A stretch of 64,000 nucleotides of DNA from Spongilla lacustris (taxonomy: Eukaryota; Porifera; Demospongiae; Spongillida; Spongillidae): NCBI GenBank assembly GCA_949361645.1, contig OX442424.1:7593378-7657377 (forward strand), read 5' to 3'. Positions 1-11,390 of this stretch are shown here, in pieces. The stretch's first letter is position 1; the number at the start of each line of letters is the position of its first letter. The notes beneath the pieces are model-generated. The model made no database searches. It worked only from the letters and a program-made list of their open reading frames with translations, and had not been told where the DNA came from. The translations under genes and the position numbers were made by a program.

Positions 1-1
1 T

Positions 2-3000
2 GTCCAAGACTCTATCATTTGCTCAGATGACGATGGGATTGCTTATCTCCTGGTAGAGAACACAGGTGGCTATACAGCAGTCCTGGATGAAGGTGTTGGG
101 ATTGGAACGGTGTCACCCGCAGAACTATGTGAGGTGAAGAATGAGCGACAGAGAGAAAAGGCTTACGTGAACACTATATGGACCAGTGAAGAGAGAGAAG
201 ACAGGAAGAAGAAACTGATGGAATTGATCAAATTGGAGGCATCAGATGTCTGCGAGAACAAGGCAGAGTTGTTGAACACGATTTCCAGATACCATGAGGC
301 TTTCAGCCTTACAGAAGATGAGAGAGGGGAAACTGATCTAGTGCAGTTGGAGATCAACACTGGGCAGGCTGAACCAAAGAGGACACCTCTGCGCAGAATG
401 CCTTTTGCAGTTCGAGAGGAAGTTGCTCGTCAGGTCAAGAAGCTCCTGGACACAAGAGTCATCACTCCATCCGAGAGCCCATGGTCTAGTCCAGTGGTTT
501 TGGTGAGGAAAAAGGACGGATCTCACCGCTTCTGTGTGGATTACAGAAACTTGAATGCGGTTGCTAAGGCAGACACTTTCCCGCTTCCAAGAGCGGATGA
601 CTTACTTGATCAGCTCCATGACTGCAAGTACTTCTCAACATTAGACCTAGCCGCAGGGTTCTGGCAGATAAGGGTTCATCAGAAGTCTATGGAAAAGACT
701 GCATTCGCAACTCCCCAAGGGTTGTTCGAATTCAGGGTCATGCCTTTTGGATTGACCAATGCTCCTTCAGTTTTCCAGAGGTTGATGCAAAAAGTCTTGA
801 TGGGTCTGAACCCAGAAAGTGGACCTGACTTTGTGTCTGTTTACATTGATGACATCTTGGTCTTCTCGTCAAGCATGGAAGAACACATACACCACCTCCA
901 GCTTGTCCTGGAACGAATCATCACTGCTAACCTCAAGCTTAAGCCCTCAAAGTGTCGTTTTGTCAGGGAAGAAGTTGAATATTTGGGCCATGTTATCACG
1001 CGCTCAGGACTCAAGACTCAAGCCAAGCATGTGGAAGCAGTACAGCACTTTGCCAGACCAAACAGCCTCAAGAGTGTTCGTCAGTACCTGGGCATGTGTG
1101 CTTACTACAGGAGATTTATTCCCCGCTTTTCTGGTATAGCCAGGCCACTTCATAACCTGACACGGAAGGGAGCTGACTTTGTCTGGACCGAGGAGTGTGA
1201 AACTGCCTTTCGGGAACTTAAGGAAAGACTTACCGCAGCCCCTGTTCTGGCCTACCCGTGCTTCCAGAAACCTTTCATCTTGGAGACAGACGCCAGTGGA
1301 TGTGGTCTAGGAGCAGTACTCTCCCAGTGCCAGGATGATGGTTTGGTCCATCCGATTGCATATGCAAGCAGGAGCCTATGCAAGGCTGAGAGCAACTATG
1401 GCATCACAGAGTTGGAGACATTGGCTGTTGTCTGGGCACTGACACATTTCCGAACTTACATATATGGGAATGAAGTCACGGTCTACACTGACCACTCAGC
1501 TGTCAAGGCAGTTTTGGAAACACCCAACCCATCAGGAAAACACGCACGTTGGTGGAGCAAAGTGTATGAGAGTGGTGCGAAACATGTTCACATCATCTAC
1601 AAGTCAGGTAAAAGCAACTCCAACGCCGATGCGCTTTCACGCAGTCCAGTGGGAACACCTGGTGGTGAGGCTGACAAAGAGGTCCAAGTTACTGTGGTTC
1701 AAGGTACGAGCATCTCCCATCTACTGGAGTCAAGCCCCACTGTTGGTGAGCAGAGTGACCTCAAGGAAGAGCAGCGGAAGGACCCAAGCATTCAGGAAAT
1801 CATTGCATTCTTGCAGCAGAATGTGCTTCCAGCCGATGAGAAGAAGGCTCGCAAGATGGCATTGCAAGGCCCATTGTTCTGCATAGTGGATGACATTCTG
1901 TACTTCGTGGATCAGAAGAAGGATGGAGGACGAAGAGTAGTACTCCCAAAGCAGTTGCAGAGGAAGGTGATGGAGGAATGCCATGGAGGTAAATTTGGTG
2001 GTCACTTCAGTGGTGCCAGGCTGTACAACCAACTCTCCAGGCATTGGTGGTGGGAGAACATGCATGCAGACATTGTCACATTTTGCAAGTCCTGTCCGGA
2101 ATGTGCTACTGCCACTGGTGGTTGTCGACCTAGCAAGCCCCATTTGTCACCAATCCCAGTACAAAGACCATTTCAGATCATTGGGTTAGACCTAATGGAA
2201 CTTCCAGTAACCAGTCAAGGGAATAGATATGTGGTCGTCTTCCAAGACTTCCTAACTAAATGGCCCATGGTATATCCTGTTCCCGACCAGAAGACCGAGA
2301 GGATAGTGAAGCTGCTGACTGAAGAGATAGTGCCATTCTTTGGAGTTCCTGAAGCATTGCTGACAGACCGTGGTACTAATTTGCTGTCACACTTGATGCT
2401 AGATGTCTGCAAACTACTAGGCATCAAGAAACTTAACACCACTGCTTACCATCCTCAATGCGATGGTATGGTTGAAAGGTTCAACCGGACACTAAAGACC
2501 ATGCTGAGGAAGCAGGCTGCGGTGTTTGGCAACCAGTGGGACAGGTATCTATCTGGCGTGCTATGGGCATACCGTAACACAGCACATGACTCCACCCAGG
2601 AAAAACCTTCCTTCTTGTTATTTGGAGTGGATTGCAGAACTCCTACTGAGGCAGCAATACTTCCCCCTAGAGAGGTGCAAACCACGAATGTGGAAGATTA
2701 TCGGGAGGAACTGGTCTTGTGTCTCTCAACTGCACGGAAACACGCTTGTGATGCATTAAAGAAAGCTCAGCAGAGGTACAAGCAGCAGTATGACAAGCAC
2801 TGTCACCCTGTCCAGTACAAGGTTGGAGACTGGATAATGGTCAGGTTTCCACAGGATGAAAGTGGGAAGAGTCGCAAGTTGTCACGACCATGGCATGGAC
2901 CATACAGGGTTCAGAGTTGTGATAGCCCAGATGTAGTCGCTTCCAAAGTGTACTTTCCGGAGGAGGGAACTATCCAGGTGCACCAGACAAGGACCACTCC

Positions 3001-3307
3001 TTGTTATCCAGGTTTCCCCAATGGGTTCTACTGGTATGGCAAGAAACAGACCAGCCAAGGGCACTACCCTCAGTGGATTGACAGCATCGTGCCTGCCAAA
3101 CATGCATCCTCTGGAGCAGCAGATGGAGAGGACACATCGGAACCCACCACAGTGGATGATGACACAGCTGACCAAGAACCGGACGACACAGCAGACCAGG
3201 AACTGACTAGGGATCAGCATACCCTACCCCCAGTCCGCAACAGGCAGACTGACTCTACCCAGTACTCATTGCGCAAACAAATTCGGACACCCAAGCGCTA
3301 CCTCTAG
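2..3307 (+). CDS. pol: Ty3/gypsy retrotransposon pol polyprotein, 5'-truncated by window edge
   Basis: An uninterrupted frame runs from base 2 to the TAG at 3305-3307, about 1,101 residues, and is open at the left edge; the GTG at 110 is not a real start. Domain order is typical Ty3/gypsy: reverse transcriptase (VDYRNLNAV near 540; catalytic YIDD near 842), RNase H (LETDASGCGLGAVL near 1285; YTDHS near 1484), the integrase HHCC zinc finger (H..H near 1980-2010, C..C near 2080-2105), the integrase core with D (GLDLMELP near 2185), D (LLTDRGTN near 2360) and E (GMVERFNRTLK near 2465), and a GPY/F module (WHGPYRV near 2890). Gag and most of the protease lie to the left. The enzymes copy element RNA into DNA and insert it. 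The lack of stops or frameshifts suggests a young, possibly active copy. The C-terminal tail is acidic and repetitive, with no chromodomain seen. Confidence 0.93.
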   Translation, partial: VQDSIICSDDDGIAYLLVENTGGYTAVLDEGVGIGTVSPAELCEVKNERQREKAYVNTIWTSEEREDRKKKLMELIKLEASDVCENKAELLNTISRYHEAFSLTEDERGETDLVQLEINTGQAEPKRTPLRRMPFAVREEVARQVKKLLDTRVITPSESPWSSPVVLVRKKDGSHRFCVDYRNLNAVAKADTFPLPRADDLLDQLHDCKYFSTLDLAAGFWQIRVHQKSMEKTAFATPQGLFEFRVMPFGLTNAPSVFQRLMQKVLMGLNPESGPDFVSVYIDDILVFSSSMEEHIHHLQLVLERIITANLKLKPSKCRFVREEVEYLGHVITRSGLKTQAKHVEAVQHFARPNSLKSVRQYLGMCAYYRRFIPRFSGIARPLHNLTRKGADFVWTEECETAFRELKERLTAAPVLAYPCFQKPFILETDASGCGLGAVLSQCQDDGLVHPIAYASRSLCKAESNYGITELETLAVVWALTHFRTYIYGNEVTVYTDHSAVKAVLETPNPSGKHARWWSKVYESGAKHVHIIYKSGKSNSNADALSRSPVGTPGGEADKEVQVTVVQGTSISHLLESSPTVGEQSDLKEEQRKDPSIQEIIAFLQQNVLPADEKKARKMALQGPLFCIVDDILYFVDQKKDGGRRVVLPKQLQRKVMEECHGGKFGGHFSGARLYNQLSRHWWWENMHADIVTFCKSCPECATATGGCRPSKPHLSPIPVQRPFQIIGLDLMELPVTSQGNRYVVVFQDFLTKWPMVYPVPDQKTERIVKLLTEEIVPFFGVPEALLTDRGTNLLSHLMLDVCKLLGIKKLNTTAYHPQCDGMVERFNRTLKTMLRKQAAVFGNQWDRYLSGVLWAYRNTAHDSTQEKPSFLLFGVDCRTPTEAAILPPREVQTTNVEDYREELVLCLSTARKHACDALKKAQQRYKQQYDKHCHPVQYKVGDWIMVRFPQDESGKSRKLSRPWHGPYRVQSCDSPDVVASKVYFPEEGTIQVHQTRTTPCYPGFPNGFYWYGKKQTSQGHYPQWIDSIVPAKHASSGAADGEDTSEPTTVDDDTADQEPDDTADQELTRDQHTLPPVRNRQTDSTQYSLRKQIRTPKRYL

Positions 3308-3337
3308 GAAGATCAAGTTCGGGGTCGAACTTTATCC

Positions 3338-3560
3338 AGGGAGGGGCCAGATGTAACATTGCTAGTAGTTAGTTATTGGGGAGTGATGTAATGGGTATGA
3401 ATAATATATAAGATAAGAACGTGGCACCAGGGCGGTCGGATACGACGCTACAAGTGTTAAACCGCGGCACACTGCGGGTTTGCGGCTATATAGCTACATG
3501 TATACATTTATTTAATACGAAACGTACCTCGATCTAGTAAGCTAAACCACTCTTGTTTTA
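3338..3560 (+). mobile_element. Polypurine tract and start of the 3' LTR
   Basis: Right after the pol stop a purine run (gggaggggccaga, about 3339-3351) precedes TGTAACATTGC at 3352, the usual polypurine tract and TG start of a gypsy LTR. A TATA-like TATATAAG lies near 3404-3412, as expected for an LTR promoter. The 5' LTR is outside the window, so the right end cannot be fixed; 3560 is only an estimate. Confidence 0.5.
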
Positions 3561-4261
3561 TGTAAAATGTTGCTGAGATTAGTTCCTTCGTTTTTATTAT
3601 CCATTTGGTCATAAATATGCAAGCTCTCATTAAGTTTCCTAATAGCGCGCATCCTCTTTTTGTGAGCAGTAACTTTTATATTGAGCAGTAACTTTTTAAA
3701 GGGTGGTTGCACAGATGCCCTGGAAAAGGCAGAAGGGGGGAGGGAAGACCTAACCTAAATTTAAAGTGCATAGTACTTTTTGCCCCTGACCTGTCCTCTT
3801 CAATGCCCCACCCACTCCCTCTGATAAAATTGTGGGGGCAATTGTCCCCAATTGCAATAGTGCAAGTGGAGTGTATCAAATCAATTGAAGTGGGAATAGA
3901 AGATGATAGTCATAAATTGTTATCATTCAGCAAGCTTAACCACACCAAACCACACATCTCACTACAGGTGATTATATTTACATGGCACCGCTGCATCAAA
4001 GCAACTCATCATCAGCTCCTTTCCACTGCCTTCAGAGATTTCCTATCCAGCTGTAGAAGACTCGTCACTGACCAGTCATGGTATGTGTTCAAGGGTTAAC
4101 TGTGTAGGTATATAGTACATGTAATAATTCCAATTGAGAGAAGAAGTATCACCTGCATCACTTTAGCACTCTGTTGTGCAGGTCACGAGCATTTTCATTC
4201 ACACGCTTTACCCACACAACCTGCATGCTGTCGTGCTGTTCATTTATGTGATGTAGATATG
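3561..4261. other. Intergenic, no gene recognised
   Basis: The short open frames here show no recognisable domain and no splice-supported exon chain. I see no repeat structure beyond short direct words such as the repeated GAGCAGTAACTTTT near 3664-3694. Confidence 0.5.
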
Positions 4262-4269
4262 CAATATTG

Positions 4270-4653
4270 TAGTATGACGTAGCCACACCCTCGCACTTTG
4301 CAGAGGGTCTGGAGACATTACCATACCAAATCGGTTTTGATTAGTTATTAAAGTTATTAAAACTATGATCTTACAAGGAATGTAGTTAAAAATGTCGACA
4401 CTGGATAGGACTGAGGCAGATGTGCCTAAAAAAAGGAAGCTGTTGTAGAAGCACTGGCACATCATTCCAGGTGTAGTAGTTTCAGAGACTGAAACACTCT
4501 CAAATAGGGCGTGTTAGCGTAACATAATTGCATTCTCGTAACGTAAGGTAACAGTAATAACTTATAATTTTTAAAAACTAATCAGAACCGATTTGGTATA
4601 GGCAGTGTCTCCAGACCCCCCGCAAAGCGCGAGGGTGTGGCTATGTCAGACTA
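4270..4653. mobile_element. MITE with ~80-bp terminal inverted repeats, hAT-like target duplication
   Basis: The left end (4270 onward, TAGTATGACGTAGCCACACC...) is the reverse complement of the right end (to 4653), with arms of about 78-80 bp and a few mismatches. Both sides are flanked by CAATATTG (4262-4269 and 4654-4661), an 8-bp duplication that is itself palindromic. The ~225-bp interior has no transposase, so the element is non-autonomous. Length, inverted repeats and 8-bp duplication fit the hAT superfamily, but the family call is inference. A relative with ends TAGTTGGGCGTAGCC lies in a VPS13 intron at 37483-37788. Confidence 0.75.
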
Positions 4654-4739
4654 CAATATTGGATGGATGGGGCATTCAGTTTCATTTTTATTTAGAACTG
4701 CAGCAGCAGAAAAGGAGAAGCTGCATTAGATCAGTAGCG

Positions 4740-7700
4740 ATACCACCAGCATCTGTTCTGCAAGCCCCTACCACCCCTGAGCAACACCCATCACCACCAT
4801 AAAAGGATGCCGAGAGAGGTGTCCAGACTAATCATCCTGCTGGGAGATTAAGCTACTCATCCTGCTAGGAGATAGGGCTGCAGTCCATATCAACCATGCC
4901 ATATTGTTGGGAGATGGGGCTACTGTCTAGACCAACCATACAGAGGTGATGGCCATACCACTTTTTGGGCTGATACTAATAATTCATTAGTTCTAAAAAA
5001 AAAAGTCTCCCAGCCACCAGTTTTTTTTTCTACACAAACCGTTGGCTTCTGGTGCTCCACCCAAGGTCCCCTATGGGGAGCTTACAGCGCTCCCTCACAC
5101 TCCTGGTTGGGCAGGAGGCGTGCCCTCCTCCCGCACCCTTCCCGAGGTGGCAATGCTAACTTGGGATTACATTTGCTGCGCAATATTTGCTCATTTATAG
5201 TTGCGTCAGTTTTTATTCGCTTTCGTCACCGCTGCCGTACCATCCTGCTGGGAGCTGGTGCTACTTACCAAACCATTTTGCTGGGGGATGAAGCTACGAC
5301 CATTCCATTCTTTGAGATATGGCTACTGTCCAGACATCTTGCTTGGAGATGGGGCTGTCCAGGCCAACCATTGTGCTGGTAAATGGTGCTACTGTCCAGT
5401 CTAACCATTCTGCTTTGGGGATGAAGGTACTGACCAGACCAACCATTCCATTCTACTTGGAGATGTGGCTACTCTAGCACCATCATCTTTTCTGCAAGCC
5501 CCTACCACCTCTTAGCATATTCCATGTACATGTATGTATACATGTGTATGTTATTATAGTTAGACACTGACACCTACAAGGGGTCTCCGTCATTTCACCA
5601 CAACCATCATAAAAGGATGCCGAGAGAAGGCTCATAATATTGTCCATCCTGCTGGAAGATAGGGCTATAGCTAGACCAACCATGCCGGGAGATGGAGCTG
5701 CTGTCTAGACCAAATATAAAGAGGTGACGGCCATACCACGTTTTGGGCTGATATTTTTTTCTACACAAACAGCATTGGCTTCTAGGGCTCCATGACCACC
5801 CCAGGTCCCCTAAGAGGAGCTTACAGCGTTCCCCTTTAGCCCTAGCTGGGCAGGTGGGGTGCCCCCCCATCCCACACCCTTCCTGGGGCGGCAACGCTAA
5901 CTCCTTAGACTACATCTTGCTGCACGATATTTGCTCATTTATTATTCGTTGGTTGCCATTAGCTTCAGTCACTGCTGCTGTACCACCCTGCTGGGAGATG
6001 GTGCTACAGACCAACTACTCTGCTTTGGGGATGAAGCCGATGACCAGACCGACCATTCCATTCTACTTTGAGATGTGGCTACTGTCCAGACATCTTGCTT
6101 GGAGATGGGGCTACTGTCCAGACATCTTGCTTGGAGATGGGGCTGTCCAGACTAACCATTCTGCTGCGGGGTGAAGGCACTGACCAGACCAGCCATTCCA
6201 TTCTACTTTGAGATATGGCTACTGTCCAGACATCTTGCTCAGAGATGGGGCAACTCTTCAGACCTGTTAAATGGTGCTACTGTTGTCCAGTCTAACCATT
6301 TTGCTAGGGGATGAAGCTACTGACCAGACCGACCATTTGGAGATGCAAGCTACTCTACCACCAGCATCTGTTCGGCAAGCCCCTGCCACCCCTGAGCACA
6401 ACCACAGCCACCATAAAAGGATGCCGAGAGAAGGCCCATTACTTTACAGACTAGCCAGACTAGCCATCCTGCCGGGAGATGGAGCTGCTGTCTAGACCAA
6501 ATACAAAGAGGTGACGGTCATACCACGTTTTGGGCCGATATTTAATAGTTCATTAGTTGCAAAAACGTCTCCCAGCCACTGCTTTTTGCGTAGTTTTTGG
6601 AGTTTTTGTTCAATGCAAACAGCGTTGGCTTCTGGGGCTCCACCCCAGGTCCCCTAGGAGGAGCTTATAGCGCCTTCCCGTACCCCTAGCTGGGCAGGTG
6701 GGGTGCCCCCCCCCACACACCCTTCCTGGGGCGGCAATGCTTACTCCTTAGACTACATTTTGCTGCACGATATTTGCTCATTTATTATTCATTGGTTGCA
6801 CCATTTTATTCGCTTCAGTCACTGCTGCCATACCATCTAGCTGGGAGATGGTGCTACAGACCAACTACTCTGCTTTGGGGATGAAGCCGATGACCAGACC
6901 AGCCATTCCATTCTACTTTGAGATGCTGCTACTGTCCAGACATCTTGCTCGGAGATAGGGCTACTGTCCAGACCAACCATTTTGCTGGTAAATGGTGCTA
7001 CTGTCCAGGCTAACCATTCTGCTGGGGGGTGAATGTACTGACCAGACCAGCCATTCCTTTCTACTTTGAGATATGGCTACTGTCCAGACATCTTGCTTGG
7101 TGATAGGGCTACTGTCCAGACCAATCATTGTGCTGGTAAATGTTGCTCTACTGACCAGGCTAACCATTCCATTTGACTTGGCTACTGTCCTGACCAGCCA
7201 TGTCATCCTGCTGAGAGATGGAGCTACTGTCCAGACCAACCTTGCCATATTCCTTGGAGATGGAGTTGCTGTCTAGTCCAAATATAAAGCAGTGACGGTC
7301 ATACCACATTTTGGGCTGATATTAGCCCCCAGCTGCCACTTAGTTTTTTTCCACACAAACATCGTTGGCTGGAGCTGTGGCCCAGGTTCCCTAGAGGGAG
7401 CTTACAACACTCCCCCATACCCCTGGCTGGGCAGGAAGGGTGCCCCCCTCCCACACCGTACCCAGGGCGACAATGCTAACTCCTCAGACTACATTTTTCT
7501 TCACATTTACTCATTTATTATTCATTGGTTGCACCACTTTTTATTAGCTATCGTCACTACTGCCGTACCATCCTGCTGGGAGATGGTGCTACAGACCAAC
7601 CATTCTTCTGGGGGGATGAAGCTAGTGACCTGACTAGACCGACTGTTCCATTCTACTTAAAGATGTGGCCACTGTCAGGAGCTAAGTACTGTTCAGATCA

Positions 7701-8040
7701 ACCATGCCATATTGCTGATGGAGCTGCTTTAGTTATCAGAAATTCATTGAAAAAGAAGTCCCCAGCCACAGCTTTTTGTGTATTTAGCTTTGGCTTTTGG
7801 GGCTCCACCCCGGGCCCTTCAGCACTCCCCCATACCCCATAGTTTCGATAGAAGGGTCCCCCAACCCACATGGTCATTTATTATTCAATTGCCGCATCAC
7901 TTTTTATTAGCTTCCCATACCATCCTGCTGGGAGATGGTGCTAAAAACCTACCATTCTGCCGGGGGATCAAGCTACTAACCAGAACAACCATTCTATTGG
8001 GGCATGAAGCTACATGTACTGTCCAGCTTCAACAGTTTAT
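4740..8040. repeat. Higher-order tandem repeat (~0.75-0.85 kb) built from a ~42-bp motif
   Basis: The motif CATCCTGCTGGGAGATGG followed by GCTACTGTCCAGACCAACCA recurs dozens of times with variation. On top of it lies a longer period: the landmark GTTGGCTTCTGG(GG)CTCCA occurs near 5040, 5770, 6622, 7360 and, decayed, 7790; GGCGGCAATGCTAACTCC occurs near 5149, 5889, 6732 and 7467; AAAAGGATGCCGAGAG occurs near 4801, 5611 and 6416. The units are therefore about 730-850 bp, with the last ones truncated. Open frames through it are repetitive and show no domain. A stray fragment of the same motif lies at 14290-14430, beyond the degenerate gypsy elements, as if they inserted into a once longer array. 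Confidence 0.8.
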
Positions 8041-8044
8041 TTAG

Positions 8045-11000
8045 ATTCAAGACAAGGAGTTTGTCTTTGAAGTGGACATGGGTGCAGGTGACAACTTCTA
8101 CTCCAATGACATCTGGAGGAAGGCAGGGGAGCCTGCACTCTCACCAGTGACTGGGCGTTATGAGGTGGCTAATGGACAACCACTACCCACTCTGGGTATG
8201 TTGAGAAAATTCCCTCATTGCCAGGTGACATGTCACCTAAGAAATCCATCCAGTTCATAGTCACCAAGGTCCCAAAGCTCAACCTACTAGGACATGATGC
8301 TATTGTCCAAGTTAGGCTTCAACCTTTCAGCACTTCTGGCGGTACAACATACTGCAAAGCCCAGCTAATCGAAGATGGGGGAGCACCAGGAAGAACTAAA
8401 GCTGGATTTGGTCCTTCACGATTCATGCAGGCAGCTCTGCCAAGAGTTTCCATACCTTTGGTGCCTAAAAGATATTCAGTGCTAAGTGTAATTCAAACCA
8501 GAGGATCAACCATTCTTTTGCACGTCTCGTGTGGTACCTTTTGCTATAAAGGATGAACTCTGCTGGCCCTATGGTGTTGGGATTGTGGGAGGAGTATAGC
8601 AACCTACTCAGTTCAGTGTTTATGGGACTCCTGTGGTCCCCATTCGCAAAGTTGCGATTGCAGACGATTGCAGAAATCCAGATAAAATTCGGATTTGCGG
8701 CAACTACTCGGTTACAGTTAAACATCAGCTGGAACGGTATCATCACCCCATGCCATTTCCTGAAGATCTGAGCGGACATTGGATGGTGGGTATGGTTTAA
8801 TAAAAATTGACCTTGCCGACATCTGCCTATAACCAGATGATGGTGGCTCCAAAAAATCATAAGTCCTTGCCTCTCAACACCCACCAAGGTGTGTTGCTTC
8901 AAATGCGACTTCCCTTTGGCATGAGCTCAGCCCCAGCCTACTTTCAGGGGATCATGGACCAGCTTATCCAATGACCTTTAAGGAGTGGCCATGAAGATGA
9001 TATCCTGGTCAGTGGTACGACTGCTTCTGAACACCTCCAGAAGCTCCAACCTCTCCTTCAACGTCTGGAAAGCAAGGGTCTTCGCTGCTGTGTGGAGAAG
9101 TGTGTAGAGTACCTCGGTCATATCCTGACTGGCCAGGGGATTACCAATGGTCCAAAGGTAAATTATGTCATGCAGATGTCAGCTATAGGAAATGTCCCTC
9201 ATCTACTATCATTCCTTGGGTCATCTCAGTTTTAGGCTGAAAGCAAGTTCATTCCTACATTAACAGAACCACTTCATCATTTCACCAAGGACACACCATG
9301 GATTTGGGGTGTAGAGAAGCAAGCTGCCTTCCAGAAGCTGAAGGATCTACTCTGCACAAGACAGTGTTCATGTCCACTTCGATCCATCTCTCCCTGTCAT
9401 TGCAATGCCTCTGAGGTGGGTTTAGGAGCTGTCCTTTTTCATCGCTACCCGGGCAGCAATTAACACCCTAACCCTCATAAGCACTCAAGTGCAGGTACAG
9501 CCAGATCCAGAAGGAAGCACTGGCTATCATATATATAAGCTTTGAACAAGTTTCACCAGTTCCTCTATGGCTGATCATTGGTTCTGGTCACAGACCACAA
9601 GCCACTCATTACAAGGCAACTCCTGCTCTGGCAGCCAACAGGCTTGCATGGTGGGCCCTGACACTCAGCCACCATTGAGTACAGGAAAATATGCGACCAT
9701 TGTAATGTAGATGCTCTCAGCCGCCTTTCAGTGGGACAGGATGCCAGCTTTGATGAGGGGGAAAATGGCTCAGATCTTGCCACAGTCTGCACCATCAAAA
9801 CCTTTAGCTGCAGGAGCAATGGCCAAGGAGTCAGCCAAGGATCCAGTCATTGCCAATGTAATGCACTTCACACAAGAAGGTTGGTCACCAAGAGACAAAG
9901 GAGAGGCATCAAATGATAGCTTGGAGGATTTCTGCAAGGTGGCAGTGTCACTGTCCACAGCACATGGGTGCCTTCTGTAAGGGTCCAGAGTTGTCAAATG
10001 TTCCGACCAGCCTGAGGCCCCGGGTACTGCAGCTTCTTCACTTGGAACACTTTGGGATGCATTCACCCCGAGAACCTCCATCCTCTCCTCCAACGTCTGG
10101 AAAGCAAGGGTCTTTGCTGCCGGTATGGAGAAGTGTGTAGAGTACTTCGGTCATATCCTGACTGGCCAGGGGATTACCAAAGGTCCAAAGATGAATGATG
10201 TCATGCAGATGTCAACTCCGGGAAATGGCCCTGGTTTACCAACATTCCTTGGGTCATTTCAGTTTTAGGCCAATAGCAAGTTCCTTCCTGACCTTGCTAC
10301 GTTAACAGAACCACTTTATCGTTTCACCAAGAAGGACACACCATGCATTTGGGGTACAGAGGAGCAAGCTGCCTTCCAGAAGCTCAAGGATCTACTCTGC
10401 GCAGACAAAGTTCTATCGCCAATGCCTTGAAGACCCTCACAGGCACTCAAGAGCCGGTACAGCCAGATCCAGAAGGAAGCACCGGCTATCATATTCGCCT
10501 TGAACAAATTTCACCAGTTCCACTATGGCCACTCATTCATTCTGGTCACGGACCACAAGCCACTCGTTACATTGCTTGGACCAAGGCAACTAAGCCAACA
10601 GGCTTGCATGGTGGGCACAGACACTCAGCAAGTACCAATACTCCATTGCATACAGGAAAGACACTCTCAGCCGCCTTCCAGTGGGACCTGATGCCAGCTT
10701 TGAGGATTTTGACACAGTCTGTACCATCAAAACTTTCAGCTTTCAGCTGGACCCCCATAAACAATGGCCAAGGAGTCAGCCTAGGATCCAGTCGTTGCCA
10801 TTGCAGTGCACTTCAAATGAGAAGGTTAGCTACCTAGGGACAAAGGAGAGACGTCAAATGATGGCTTGGAGGATTTCCGCAAGGTGGCAGTGTCACTGTC
10901 CACAGCACATGGGTGCCTTCTGTATGGGTCCAGAGTTGTCAAATGTTCACACCAGCCTGAGGCCCCAGGTACTGCAGCTCCTTCACTTGCTGGTGATGCA

Positions 11001-11390
11001 GCGGATGAAGCAGCTGTCCCACATTGCAGTCTACTGGCCAAGAATAGATGAAGACATTGTGTACCTCTGCCACCGGTGTACTGTGTGCAGAGCACCAGAT
11101 CAAACCATCCATGAATGCTGCCGGAGAAATCGTGGAGCAGAGTGCATGTTGATCACACCATCAACTTCTTGGGGTCCAACTGGCTGGTGCTTATTGAAGC
11201 ATATTCAGAGTACCCTTGCATCCACTCCACTTCCACAAAGTCCAGCTGCTGGAGCAAAGGTTTTGCTCATTTTGGCATCCCCACACCATTGTGTCAGCCA
11301 ATGTCTTTTCTGACCACCCATCGCACTGATGCACCTTACCATACTGCCACCAATGGAGAAGTCCCAGAGGAACTGTGTCAGTGGCCTTCA
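8045..11390 (+). pseudogene. Degenerate Ty3/gypsy pol (protease-RT-RNase H-integrase), element C
   Basis: Fragments in pol order but in several frames with stops: retropepsin (FEVDMGAGDNF near 8070, where the catalytic D-T/S-G has become D-M-G, and KLNLLGHDAI near 8280), RT fingers (near 8620-8770), RT palm (LPFGMSSAPAYFQ near 8910 and a decayed active site HEDDILVSG near 8990), RNase H pieces, the integrase zinc finger (C..C near 11070-11090) and an integrase core start (VHVDHTINFLGSNW near 11140). It stops abruptly near 11390. A ~1.04-kb internal segment is duplicated (separate entry). It differs from the intact element at 2-3307. No product is expected. Confidence 0.85.
9045..11000 (+). 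repeat. Internal ~1.04-kb tandem duplication inside element C
   Basis: The stretch beginning AACGTCTGGAAAGCAAGG at about 9060 recurs at about 10093, and the two copies then run parallel through CTGACTGGCCAGGGGATTACC (9130, 10158), the RNase H region, and GGTGGCAGTGTCACTGTCC (9942, 10882). The copies differ by small indels and substitutions, so the duplication came after insertion of the element and has itself aged. Confidence 0.8.

Noticed and set aside
110..112. GTG as the start of the gypsy polyprotein
   Set aside because: The frame is open upstream to the window edge with protease-linker-like sequence, and animals do not usually start at GTG. The gene is simply cut by the window.
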